Below are positions 1 through 8,417 of a DNA stretch of 64,000 nucleotides, piece by piece. Under the pieces are notes generated by a model. It worked only from the letters and a program-made list of their open reading frames with translations. It made no database searches and had not been told where the DNA came from. A program made the position numbers and the translations under genes. This DNA comes from Akkermansiaceae bacterium UBA1506 (GTDB taxonomy: Bacteria > Verrucomicrobiota > Verrucomicrobiia > Verrucomicrobiales > DEV007). The DNA lies in the NCBI GenBank assembly GCA_002323995.1, contig DCQY01000134.1, positions 32,250 to 96,249 of the forward strand, in the 5' to 3' direction. Each line of letters opens with the position of its first letter. The first letter of the stretch is position 1.

Positions 1-1368
1 GAAATGAAAGCGGGGAACGAAAAATCACACGGACTGCTTAAAGTTTACCGCGGACCCAAACTGCGAGTCTGGGAAATCCAAGTCGACGGACCACATATCG
101 AAGAATGGCCGCCCAGGGGTCATCGAACGCTCTACGGCGACCTGAAGCCGGAAGATTTAGACTCGGGAACGATCACCCAGCGTCTCCGGTCCTTTGCTCA
201 GATCGCCTACCGACGCCCGCTCGCCAACGGAGAACTAGCTCCAATCGAGAGAATGGTTGTTGCCAAGCTTCAGGAGGGTGTAGAACCTCTTGAGGCGCTC
301 CAATTGGGTCTACAGACTATTCTTGCCTCTCCCGGATTCATTTACTTGGCCGAAGGTGAAGGTAGATTGGACGCCTATTCACTGGCTTCCCGCCTCGCCT
401 ACTTTCTCTGGTCATCCACCCCCGATATCGAGCTCTTGAAAGTAGCTCATTCCGGCAAGCTTTCAGATCCCGAGGAGTTGAATCGTCAAGTTGATCGTAT
501 GCTGGCTGACTCAAAGTCGGAGCGATTCGTGTCAAACTTCATCCGCTGCTGGCTCGGCCTTGATAGCATCGGGGAAATGCCAGTTTCTGTCGATTTTCGA
601 GAATACTATCGGAACAACCTTGAGACAGCGATGCGGTTGGAGACAGAGTCGTTCTTCCGACATATTCTCGACGAAAACCTTCCACCGTCTGAATTCCTGA
701 CCGCTGATTACTCTTTTCTCAATCGCGAGTTGGGGGAGCACTACAAAATCGAAGGCCTTGAAGGCAGCCACATGCGCCAAGTATCCCTAAAAGGTTCCGG
801 CCGTCGTGGATTGACGGGTCAAGGTCTTTTCCTGACCGCTTCAGCCAACGGGGTCGACACCTCTCCAGTGGTTCGCGGAATTTATGTCCTTGAAAAAGTG
901 TTAGGCTATACACCACCCCCACCTCCGCCAGATGTGCCAGAGTTGGATCCTGACATCACCGGAGCAACTTCCCTTCGCGAAGAACTGGCGAAGCATCGCG
1001 AAGCAACCAGTTGTGCCGAGTGCCATCGCAAAATCGACCCGCTCGGATTTGCCCTCGAGAACTACGACGCGATCGGCTCTTGGCGCGACGAATACAACCG
1101 TGGAAACCCGGTCGACGCTTCAGGTAAGTTACCCAGCGGTGACGAATTTCAGAACCCCTCTGAATTCCGAGACCTGATGATCGAGCGGAGCGACGATTTC
1201 ACCAAGTGCCTTGCTGAGAAACTACTCACCTACTCGCTAGGACGCGAACTCGATTTTGGTGATCGAGAGGTCGTCGAGCACATGTTGGCCAAATTGGGAG
1301 CGGAAGACGGGGGTCTCAAAGACCTCGTCAAAGCCGTCGTTTTGAGCGAGTCATTCGGGAAAAACTAA
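1..1368 (+). CDS. PSD/DUF1592-DUF1588-DUF1585 secreted cytochrome-type protein, 5' end outside window
   Basis: This is the C-terminal part of a large Planctomycete/Verrucomicrobia-type protein. The frame is open through base 1, so the true start lies left of the window; an in-frame ATG at 4 is probably internal. Order seen: a DUF1595-like stretch (about residues 50-115 counted from that ATG), DUF1592 (about 120-250), DUF1588/PSCyt3 (about 260-375) and DUF1585 (about 380-454). DUF1588 carries the usual six-proline run followed by DVPELDPD and a c-type haem motif CAECH at 337-341. Full-length relatives have an N-terminal signal peptide and a further CxxCH region, missing here only because of the window edge. 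These proteins are predicted to be periplasmic or extracellular haem proteins of unproven function. It is a paralogue of the leftward gene ending at 2986 and is followed after 65 bases by a sulfatase on the same strand. The family call is firm; function is unknown. Confidence 0.85.
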   Translation, partial: EMKAGNEKSHGLLKVYRGPKLRVWEIQVDGPHIEEWPPRGHRTLYGDLKPEDLDSGTITQRLRSFAQIAYRRPLANGELAPIERMVVAKLQEGVEPLEALQLGLQTILASPGFIYLAEGEGRLDAYSLASRLAYFLWSSTPDIELLKVAHSGKLSDPEELNRQVDRMLADSKSERFVSNFIRCWLGLDSIGEMPVSVDFREYYRNNLETAMRLETESFFRHILDENLPPSEFLTADYSFLNRELGEHYKIEGLEGSHMRQVSLKGSGRRGLTGQGLFLTASANGVDTSPVVRGIYVLEKVLGYTPPPPPPDVPELDPDITGATSLREELAKHREATSCAECHRKIDPLGFALENYDAIGSWRDEYNRGNPVDASGKLPSGDEFQNPSEFRDLMIERSDDFTKCLAEKLLTYSLGRELDFGDREVVEHMLAKLGAEDGGLKDLVKAVVLSESFGKN

Positions 1369-1433
1369 TAACTCAGTTCAGCACAGGCATTACCAGATAG
1401 ACATGTGCCAACCAGTTACCCTAATTTCTTGGT

Positions 1434-2945
1434 ATGGATTTTCGCACTTCGATCGTCACGGTTGGGCTGTCCTTAGCAACAGTAATTTCAGCCGCTCCCA
1501 AACCGAGCGTTCTTATCATCCTCGCCGATGACATGGGGTATTCAGATCTGGGCTGCATGGGTTCAGAAATCCAAACGCCTAACATCGACCGCCTCGCCGA
1601 AAACGGTCTCCTATTCACTCAGGCCTACAATACTTCGAAGTGCTTCCCGACTCGAGCCTGCCTGCTAACCGGTGCCTGGTTTCAGGAAACAGATCGAGAG
1701 TTCAGCAACACCACCACGCTTGGCGAAGCCCTTCGGCCGGCAGGCTACCGCACCCTATGGTCTGGCAAGCATCACGCCAACTTTGATCCACGGACCCGCG
1801 GCTTCGATCGTTTCTATGGATTTCTCGGCGGAGCTATCAACTGCTGGAATCCCGGCAACGCCGCGGCTGCCGGTGCCCCCGAACCGGCACGGATCGAGCA
1901 TTATCAATGGATTCTCGATGAGGACAAAATCACTGAACCATTCATTCCAGATCGAACTGACTGGTATGCCACTGACGTCTTCACCGATAAAAGTATCGAA
2001 TGGCTTGAGGAAATCCCTAAAGACGATCAACCCTTCCTACTTTATCTAGCCTACAATGCTCCTCACTGGCCATTACATGCACCAAAGGAAAGTATCGAGA
2101 GGTGCCAGGGGCGCTACAACGGTGGCTACGAGATAATTCGTGAAGCACGCTACCAACGGCAGATCGAGTCCGGCTTGTTCGATGCGCAAATCACTCCGCT
2201 CTCACCGACTAACTACGGGCAGACCTGGGATTCTCTCTCTCCGGAATTGAAGCAGCGGCGCATCACCCAGATGGAAGTTTACGCGGCCATGGTCGAGCGA
2301 ATGGATGAGAACATCGGGCGAATCATCAAACTGCTCGATCGACAGGGACGCCTCGAAAACACCATCATCTTCTTTCTCTCGGATAACGGTGCTTGCACGA
2401 CAGACCCAAGTCACCGTGTTGATAACTATCGAGACGATGTTCCAATCGGTGGAGTCGATAGCTACGAACCCTACCACCAGGGTTGGGCTAACGTTAGCAA
2501 TACGCCGCTGCGTAATTTCAAAACAAAGAGCCACGAAGGCGGTATCAGCACGCCAATGATCGTGCACTGGCCAAAAGGAATCAAAAAGCCTGGCCGAATT
2601 TGTCGCGAACCAGTTCATCTCGTCGATATTGCTCCAACAGTTGCCTCTCTCGCCGGCGCAGAAAATCCCGCCAATGGACAGGGCATTAACATCATCAAAA
2701 CTTTTCAGAATACTCCCCTGCAACGTGGCGGATACATTTACTGGGAATGGGGTAGCGGAAATGCCATACGACAGGGTGACCTAAAGCTTGTGCGCCATAA
2801 CAAGGGTGAATGGGAACTCTACGACCTAGCTAACGACCGCAGTGAGTTAAACAATCTGGCCAACCAGATGCCAGAGAAGGTTAAGGAGCTTAGTAGAGCC
2901 TGGAATGCGTGGTGGAAAGCTTGCACCGGGAACGACTATCAATAG
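1434..2945 (+). CDS. secreted formylglycine-dependent sulfatase (arylsulfatase family)
   Basis: A 503-residue sulfatase of the alkaline phosphatase superfamily, predicted to hydrolyse sulfate esters, probably on sulfated polysaccharides. Residues 1-20 look like a signal peptide ending near ISAAP. The first metal-binding motif is LADDMGYSDLG (Asp32, Asp33). The modification motif is Cys70 in CFPTRACLLTG, which fits CxPxR, so Cys70 should become formylglycine if a maturase is encoded elsewhere. LSDNGACTTDP near residue 315 supplies the second metal site. Length is normal for the family. It follows a DUF1592 cytochrome protein on the same strand, a pairing common in Verrucomicrobiota and Planctomycetota. 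The substrate cannot be told from sequence alone. The next gene is convergent and ends 40 bases away. Confidence 0.93.
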   Translation: MDFRTSIVTVGLSLATVISAAPKPSVLIILADDMGYSDLGCMGSEIQTPNIDRLAENGLLFTQAYNTSKCFPTRACLLTGAWFQETDREFSNTTTLGEALRPAGYRTLWSGKHHANFDPRTRGFDRFYGFLGGAINCWNPGNAAAAGAPEPARIEHYQWILDEDKITEPFIPDRTDWYATDVFTDKSIEWLEEIPKDDQPFLLYLAYNAPHWPLHAPKESIERCQGRYNGGYEIIREARYQRQIESGLFDAQITPLSPTNYGQTWDSLSPELKQRRITQMEVYAAMVERMDENIGRIIKLLDRQGRLENTIIFFLSDNGACTTDPSHRVDNYRDDVPIGGVDSYEPYHQGWANVSNTPLRNFKTKSHEGGISTPMIVHWPKGIKKPGRICREPVHLVDIAPTVASLAGAENPANGQGINIIKTFQNTPLQRGGYIYWEWGSGNAIRQGDLKLVRHNKGEWELYDLANDRSELNNLANQMPEKVKELSRAWNAWWKACTGNDYQ

Positions 2946-2985
2946 AACGGGCAAGAGCGGATAAAGTCAATCAGCTAGCTGTTCT

Positions 2986-5580
2986 TTACCGGTTCGTAAA
3001 CACCTCACTCATCGCCACATCGATAATCAAGTTGCGGAAACCATGCCCTTCTAGGAGCGCTCGGTTCGCCATCCGCTCCAACTCACCGTGATCACGATAC
3101 GTCATGGTGCGACCGGCAGCATAAGTGAGTAGCTTTTCCGTTAATCCACGGGCGAAAACGTCCTTACGATCAAGCAACACAGCTTTCAACTCGTTGGGAT
3201 TGGAAAAGATTTCACCCGACCGCAACTCAGCCAAGCCATCGACAGGGCGCCCGGGGTAAGCGACGGTTCGGCGCTCCACTCGATCCCAGCGTCGGCTGCG
3301 AAAGTAGGTTTCACGGTAGCCTCCGACAGGATCAAAGTATTCCAGCGGAAAGCCAAAGGGATCGATTTTGGCGTGGCAATCCGCGCAGGATTCAATCTCG
3401 CTGTGCTTAGCAAGACGCTGCTTGATCGTTATCGCGCCACGCACGTCGGGATCAAGTGGTTCCACGTCCGGTGGCGGAGGTGGCGGAGGTGTGCCCATCA
3501 AATTTTCAAGCACCCAGACGCCTCGAACTACTGGTGAGGTATCAATTCCGTTTGCACTCAAGGTTAGAATGCTTGCTTGCCCTAGCAATCCACCCCGAGG
3601 ACTTTCTGCTGGCAACGCAACCCGCCGTAAGTGAATTCCTTCTACATCCTGCACCTTATAGTGGCGGGCGAGATCCTCGTTCATGAAGGTGTAGTCCGAA
3701 TCAAGGAAATCCGTCAGTGGTGCATTGGCCTCCATCGCATGCTGCACGAAAGCGAGTGTCTCGGCCTTCATCGAGTCTTCGAGCCCATACAGGTAATATT
3801 CCTGGAACTTGAGGGAGTCCGCCGGCATCTCTCCCAGCTTATCTAGACGCAGCCAACTCGTGGCAAAACCTTCTACAAAGTCCCTACTCTTTGGGTCCTC
3901 TAGCATCCGCTCGACCTGCTGCTTAATTACTTCGGGTTTCAATAAGCCCCCTGAACGAGCCATCGCGTAAAGCTCCGTATCGGGCGTCGAACTCCACAAG
4001 AAATAAGAAAGTCGACTCGCCATCTCCCAGGAAGTCAGTTTCCCATTCTCATCGCCCGTCTCTTTCAAGTATAGGAAGTCCGGAGACACGAGCACTGCTT
4101 TGAGTGCTATATAAAATGCTTCTTCACGGGAACGCTTTAAATCCTTCATGGCTTGCTTCGCCAGCCTCACATAAGGCTCGTAATCCGCCGGACCGACGGG
4201 CCGGCGAAAGGCTTTACGCGTGAAACGCTTGAGAGCCAGCTCGAGATCCAGATCTCCAATATCGGTCACACCACCAGCAAATTCATGCTGAGCGCGTGAA
4301 CGGAATGTCTTATGAATGGGTCCCTGCATGACAAAGTCGTGCACTCTGACCAGAGGCCCCTTCCAAACATCTGAGACAATACGCCCGGGAACCGCCGTAT
4401 CCGGCTTAATGTGCCAAGCGTGGGCCCCTTGTTTGCCACGAAACTCCACATCGGTGTGATACTTTATTAAAATATCGCGCATCCAGTAATCGGAAGGACC
4501 GGGACCGTTGTCCCAGTTGAGCATCGGCACCGCACCCTTGTCGAGCCAGACGGTCACTTCAAAGTCTTGCGCTTCGTGATCCTTAAGATCCCACCATCCA
4601 ACCTTAAAACGGGATTTCACGCCCGCGGCTGCAACGCCTTTCCTGCCGTCTGAAATATAGAGTCCTAACTGCATCGGCGGCGTCAGATCTGTCGGGATCA
4701 TTGAGGGATCATAGGGATGAGTGAGGCGACGAATCGCTTCCGCATTGATCGTGATGCGATAGTAGCCAGCCTCCTCGATGCCCCGATTCACAAAAGGACG
4801 AGGGTAAGTTGCGAGGTCGAACTTCTCGCTGAGCTGCTTCGCACCCGCCCCGATGTCAAGATACTTCCCAGGTGTCGCGAGGCGATACATCCACGGAGTC
4901 AGCGCCATTCGCGATTCGTAGCCCCAAGACTCCGGCTCAAACTCGATCTGTCTTGGATTTGGTATCTCGCCAAAGTGAAACGCCATCCGCAGATACTTGT
5001 CGGCCGCCTCTAAGTATGCCTCAAGATGAGCATCACTCAGATTGAGTGCTTCACCAATATTGGTAAAGCCGTGGTATTCGTCGTCTGCCGGAAAGCCAGA
5101 GGTAAGATCTTTCGTTAGCCCATCCAAACCAAGCAGATCACGCATCGTATTGCGATACTCTGTTCGGTTGAGACGTCTCAGAACAGTCACGTTGGACCGC
5201 TTTCCATCTTCAAGGGACAGCAAGGTATCGGTGAGCCAAGCTGTTGTTGCTTTGACCTCTTCGTATTTGGGCTGCTTCACACCCTTCTTCTCCGGCGGCA
5301 TCTCTCCGAGATTGAGCTGGTCAAGCACATCCCGCAAAACGTAGAGGTTTTCATTATCGGCCACATTGACTTTCCACTGTTCTCCATCGCGCTTGAAAAA
5401 ATCATGGAGCACATAATCGCCTTTATTATCATTGGGACCGTGACACTTCACGCAGTAGCTCTGGAGGAAAGCATGAACATCGTTGTTGAGGGTGATCCAG
5501 TTCACCTCCGATCGAAGCCAACCTCCGGTTGCAATAAACGCTCCGGTAAATACAAAAACTTTCCGAAAAGCAATCACCAT
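2986..5580 (-). CDS. PSD/DUF1592-family secreted dihaem-type protein, full length
   Basis: A protein of about 864 residues with all parts of the family: signal peptide (about 1-25), a cytochrome-like region with CVKCH at 43-47, DUF1587 (about 120-190), a middle region that may bind carbohydrate or be a linker, DUF1595 (about 450-510), DUF1592 (515-640), DUF1588 with the seven-proline signature and CADCH at 732-736, and DUF1585 at the C terminus. Two CxxCH motifs imply two covalently bound haems after export. An ATG at 5580 overlaps the TGA of the upstream DUF1552 gene by one base; a GTG three bases earlier (5583) is the alternative. Either way translation is coupled to the DUF1552 protein, the usual partner of this family. 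It is the last gene of the leftward series that starts with the ECF sigma factor. The biochemical activity is not established. Confidence 0.9.
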   Translation of the reverse strand: MVIAFRKVFVFTGAFIATGGWLRSEVNWITLNNDVHAFLQSYCVKCHGPNDNKGDYVLHDFFKRDGEQWKVNVADNENLYVLRDVLDQLNLGEMPPEKKGVKQPKYEEVKATTAWLTDTLLSLEDGKRSNVTVLRRLNRTEYRNTMRDLLGLDGLTKDLTSGFPADDEYHGFTNIGEALNLSDAHLEAYLEAADKYLRMAFHFGEIPNPRQIEFEPESWGYESRMALTPWMYRLATPGKYLDIGAGAKQLSEKFDLATYPRPFVNRGIEEAGYYRITINAEAIRRLTHPYDPSMIPTDLTPPMQLGLYISDGRKGVAAAGVKSRFKVGWWDLKDHEAQDFEVTVWLDKGAVPMLNWDNGPGPSDYWMRDILIKYHTDVEFRGKQGAHAWHIKPDTAVPGRIVSDVWKGPLVRVHDFVMQGPIHKTFRSRAQHEFAGGVTDIGDLDLELALKRFTRKAFRRPVGPADYEPYVRLAKQAMKDLKRSREEAFYIALKAVLVSPDFLYLKETGDENGKLTSWEMASRLSYFLWSSTPDTELYAMARSGGLLKPEVIKQQVERMLEDPKSRDFVEGFATSWLRLDKLGEMPADSLKFQEYYLYGLEDSMKAETLAFVQHAMEANAPLTDFLDSDYTFMNEDLARHYKVQDVEGIHLRRVALPAESPRGGLLGQASILTLSANGIDTSPVVRGVWVLENLMGTPPPPPPPDVEPLDPDVRGAITIKQRLAKHSEIESCADCHAKIDPFGFPLEYFDPVGGYRETYFRSRRWDRVERRTVAYPGRPVDGLAELRSGEIFSNPNELKAVLLDRKDVFARGLTEKLLTYAAGRTMTYRDHGELERMANRALLEGHGFRNLIIDVAMSEVFTNR

Positions 5581-6866
5581 CACGTCAGCTCAAGCCCGGT
5601 CAGCGTTCCAGTTGAATTGTTGAACTGATCGATCTCCAATCCAAAATTCTGCAGCATGGAAAGATAAAGATTGCAGAGCGAGAGCGAGGTCCTTCCCTCT
5701 TTGGCGTAATGCTTATGCTCTCCATGCTTGAAACCACCACCGGCCAACACGACCGGCAGATCGCGCAAACTGTGCGAGTTTCCGTTGCTCATTCCACTTC
5801 CGAACAGGGCCATTGTATTGTCGAGTAAGCTCTGGCCGTTAGGCTCCTTCACCTCCTTGAGCTTATCAAGAAAGCGGGAAAATTGTGACGTGTGGAATCG
5901 CTCCACCCGTGCAAGCTCATCCATCACTGACTGCACCTGTCCATGATGTGAAAGGGAGTGATACCCACTACTGACGCCGGGAATTCCCCCGCCCTCTTTA
6001 CCAAGTTCGGTGAAGCTCAGACTAATCACCCGAGTGGAATCAGTTTGCAGCGCAAGCACCATTAGATCGTAGAAAAACGGTGTCTTATCGCGCAGAGTGA
6101 GCTCATCGATCCCCGCAGGTAGCGAATAGTTAGTTGTTGGTTTTTCACGATTGAGCCAGCGCTCGCTCTGTTCGATACGCTCTTCCAGTGACCTGACCGA
6201 CGTATAATATTGATCGAGTTTTTCCTTATCAGAAACCCCCAATCCCCTCTCGAAAGATTTTGATTGATCCCTCACAAGATCAAGAATGGACTGCTTATTT
6301 TTAAATTCTTTTTCGGTCCGAGTGAGCGAGTGGGCGTTCTCCTTTCGAAAAAGCATGCCGTAAAGTCGCGCCGCTTCCTCGATCATTGGTATCGCATTGC
6401 CATTGCGAGTCCATGAAAGGGTATGCTCCTGACCGGTATCACACCCCAACACAAGGGAAGGGTAACGGGTAGCGGCACCCGAAAACTGGGCGGCTTTCTG
6501 ATCGACGGAGATATTTGCCTCAGCGAATCCCTTCATTTCGGTCACGGGTATGCCAGAGAGAAAATATTTCGTGCTATTGTGCCCTCCGCCCAGGTTGTGA
6601 TCGAGACCGGAAAAAACAGTGAAATCGTCACGATGAGATGCCAGCGGTTCCAGCAGGCGCGTCATTTCGTAACCACGACCGACTTTTTTAGGGTGAAAAT
6701 AGTGGGGCATTAACCCATAAAAGATCCCCGTCGCGGTGAGTCGTTTTGGTGAAGTCACCCCCGAATTAGCCGCATTACTTTCCAGTAATGGAAGGGCCAA
6801 TAATGAACCGCCGACTCCGTGGAGGAAACGGCGTCGATCTATAGTTTTCGATAATCGACTCATCAT
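5580..6866 (-). CDS. DUF1552 protein with Tat-type signal
   Basis: A 428-residue DUF1552 protein. The N terminus has a twin-arginine motif (RRRFLHG, residues 11-17) followed by a hydrophobic stretch, so it is probably exported folded by the Tat pathway. The body shows family features such as GLDHNLGGGHNS and MALFGSGMSNGNSHS, typical of this sulfatase/phosphatase-fold relative of DUF1501. It is known to sit next to DUF1592-type cytochromes, as here: its TGA overlaps the start of the downstream DUF1592 gene. There are two consecutive ATG codons at 6866 and 6863; the first was taken. The 94 bases upstream, after the DUF1501 gene, are enough for an extra promoter. No enzymatic function is proven for the family. 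Confidence 0.9.
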   Translation of the reverse strand: MMSRLSKTIDRRRFLHGVGGSLLALPLLESNAANSGVTSPKRLTATGIFYGLMPHYFHPKKVGRGYEMTRLLEPLASHRDDFTVFSGLDHNLGGGHNSTKYFLSGIPVTEMKGFAEANISVDQKAAQFSGAATRYPSLVLGCDTGQEHTLSWTRNGNAIPMIEEAARLYGMLFRKENAHSLTRTEKEFKNKQSILDLVRDQSKSFERGLGVSDKEKLDQYYTSVRSLEERIEQSERWLNREKPTTNYSLPAGIDELTLRDKTPFFYDLMVLALQTDSTRVISLSFTELGKEGGGIPGVSSGYHSLSHHGQVQSVMDELARVERFHTSQFSRFLDKLKEVKEPNGQSLLDNTMALFGSGMSNGNSHSLRDLPVVLAGGGFKHGEHKHYAKEGRTSLSLCNLYLSMLQNFGLEIDQFNNSTGTLTGLELT

Positions 6867-6960
6867 TGGACAATCCCCTTACGACAAAAGGTCGCACTAT
6901 GGTTGCATAAGTTGAAAATGTGTCCCAGACATCCTCTCTGGCTGGATCCTGTATGGCGTA

Positions 6961-8391
6961 TCAAGCAATCAGTTCCGGAATAATTTTCCCACCGAACTGG
7001 GATAACTGCTTGTAACGACCCCCATGAAAGTAGGTCAACTTATTATCGTCTAGCCCGAGCAGATGGAGAATCGTGCAATGCACGTCGCGGATCGGGTGAA
7101 CCACGTCCACTGCCTCAGCCCCGAGTTCATCGGTCGCCCCAACAATGGATCCTTTGTTCACTCCGCCTCCAGCAAAAAGCATGGTCATCGCATCAACATT
7201 GTGACCACGGCCGAGAGAGTATACCCCACCCCGCTTGTTGTTGTCGGGCGTGCGACCAAACTCACCACACCAGATCACAAGCGTATCATCGAGCATGCCC
7301 CGACGTTTGAGGTCCCTAATGAGGCCAGCCATACCTTTATCGACACTCCGTATCCGTGAGGAGTGCCCCTTCTCAAGGTAGTCGTGGCTGTCCCATCCAC
7401 CTGAAAATATCTGGACAAAGCGAACGCCCTTCTCGACCAGGCGGCGCGCCATAAGGCACTGCTTACCAAAAGTTTCAGTGTCTTTATGGTCGAGACCATA
7501 GAGTTCTTTGATATGCTCGGGCTCCCTCTCAATGTCAATCACTCCTGGAACTTCCATCTGCATCCGGTAGGCAAGCTCGTAGTTTTCCATCCGGGAAACC
7601 AGTGCGTCGTGCTGAGGATGCAGACCGGCATGCCTTTGATTGAGAAACTTGAGTTCGTCGAGTGCTTTTCGCTGGTGCGCGCGGGACTTAAAGTCCTGCG
7701 AATTCAAATCGAGAATAGGAGAGCCTTCGGGGCGCAGGCGCGTGCCTTGAAAGTGAGCGGGTAGGAAGCCGCTACTCCAGTTGCGTGAACCCCCCTGCGG
7801 CATTGCCAACTCAGTCATAACGACATAGCCGGGCAGATTCTGGTTCACGGAACCGAGTCCGTAATTGACCCATGAACCTACCGCTGGGTCGCCACCAAGA
7901 CGGCTGCCGGTGTTCATGTGGAAGAGCGCTTCCGGATGGTTAAGTGATTCTGCTTGGCAACCACGATAGTTGCAGAGCTCGTCAGCCACTTCCGGGTCCG
8001 CCATGTGAACCCACTGGTCGCTCATCTCGATGCCAGACTCTCCTACCTTGCGGGAACTGAAGGGGCTGCCGACGAAGAATTTAAATCCAGTCTCTAGACC
8101 AGCCGCAAGATTAGACTCCTGCTTGTGCATTTCCTGCAGCTTCGGCTTGGGATCAAAGGTGTCCATGTGACCGGGTCCACCTTCCATAAAAAGCATGATC
8201 ACGTTTTTCGCTTTCGGGTTATGCATCGGTTTCTTCGGCATCAATGGCCCGCCGGACAATCCATTGCCTAGTCCGTCAGTAGCTAACATGTCAGTCATAG
8301 CAACACCACCGAGCGTGGCACCAAGACCGTAAAGAAACTCACGACGCGAACCAGCCGTCGAGATGGGGCGTGAACAAATATTGCGATTCAT
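6961..8391 (-). CDS. DUF1501 sulfatase-fold protein with Tat signal
   Basis: A 476-residue DUF1501 protein, a family related by fold to alkaline phosphatase and sulfatases. It has a Tat motif SRREFLYG (residues 15-22) and a hydrophobic segment, so export in folded form is likely. Family landmarks visible are MLFMEGGPGHMDTFDPKP near residue 65, GGWDSHDYLEKGH near 330 and WCGEFGRTP near 375. Metal-ligand-like His and Asp residues occur in these blocks, but there is no sulfatase Cys/Ser motif. It lies 26 bases downstream of the PSCyt1-PSD1 gene, the standard partner of DUF1501 in Planctomycetota and Verrucomicrobiota. The partners are assumed to act together outside the cytoplasm; the reaction is unknown. 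Confidence 0.92.
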   Translation of the reverse strand: MNRNICSRPISTAGSRREFLYGLGATLGGVAMTDMLATDGLGNGLSGGPLMPKKPMHNPKAKNVIMLFMEGGPGHMDTFDPKPKLQEMHKQESNLAAGLETGFKFFVGSPFSSRKVGESGIEMSDQWVHMADPEVADELCNYRGCQAESLNHPEALFHMNTGSRLGGDPAVGSWVNYGLGSVNQNLPGYVVMTELAMPQGGSRNWSSGFLPAHFQGTRLRPEGSPILDLNSQDFKSRAHQRKALDELKFLNQRHAGLHPQHDALVSRMENYELAYRMQMEVPGVIDIEREPEHIKELYGLDHKDTETFGKQCLMARRLVEKGVRFVQIFSGGWDSHDYLEKGHSSRIRSVDKGMAGLIRDLKRRGMLDDTLVIWCGEFGRTPDNNKRGGVYSLGRGHNVDAMTMLFAGGGVNKGSIVGATDELGAEAVDVVHPIRDVHCTILHLLGLDDNKLTYFHGGRYKQLSQFGGKIIPELIA

Positions 8392-8417
8392 AACGAACGG
8401 TGATTCGATTTAGCTGA

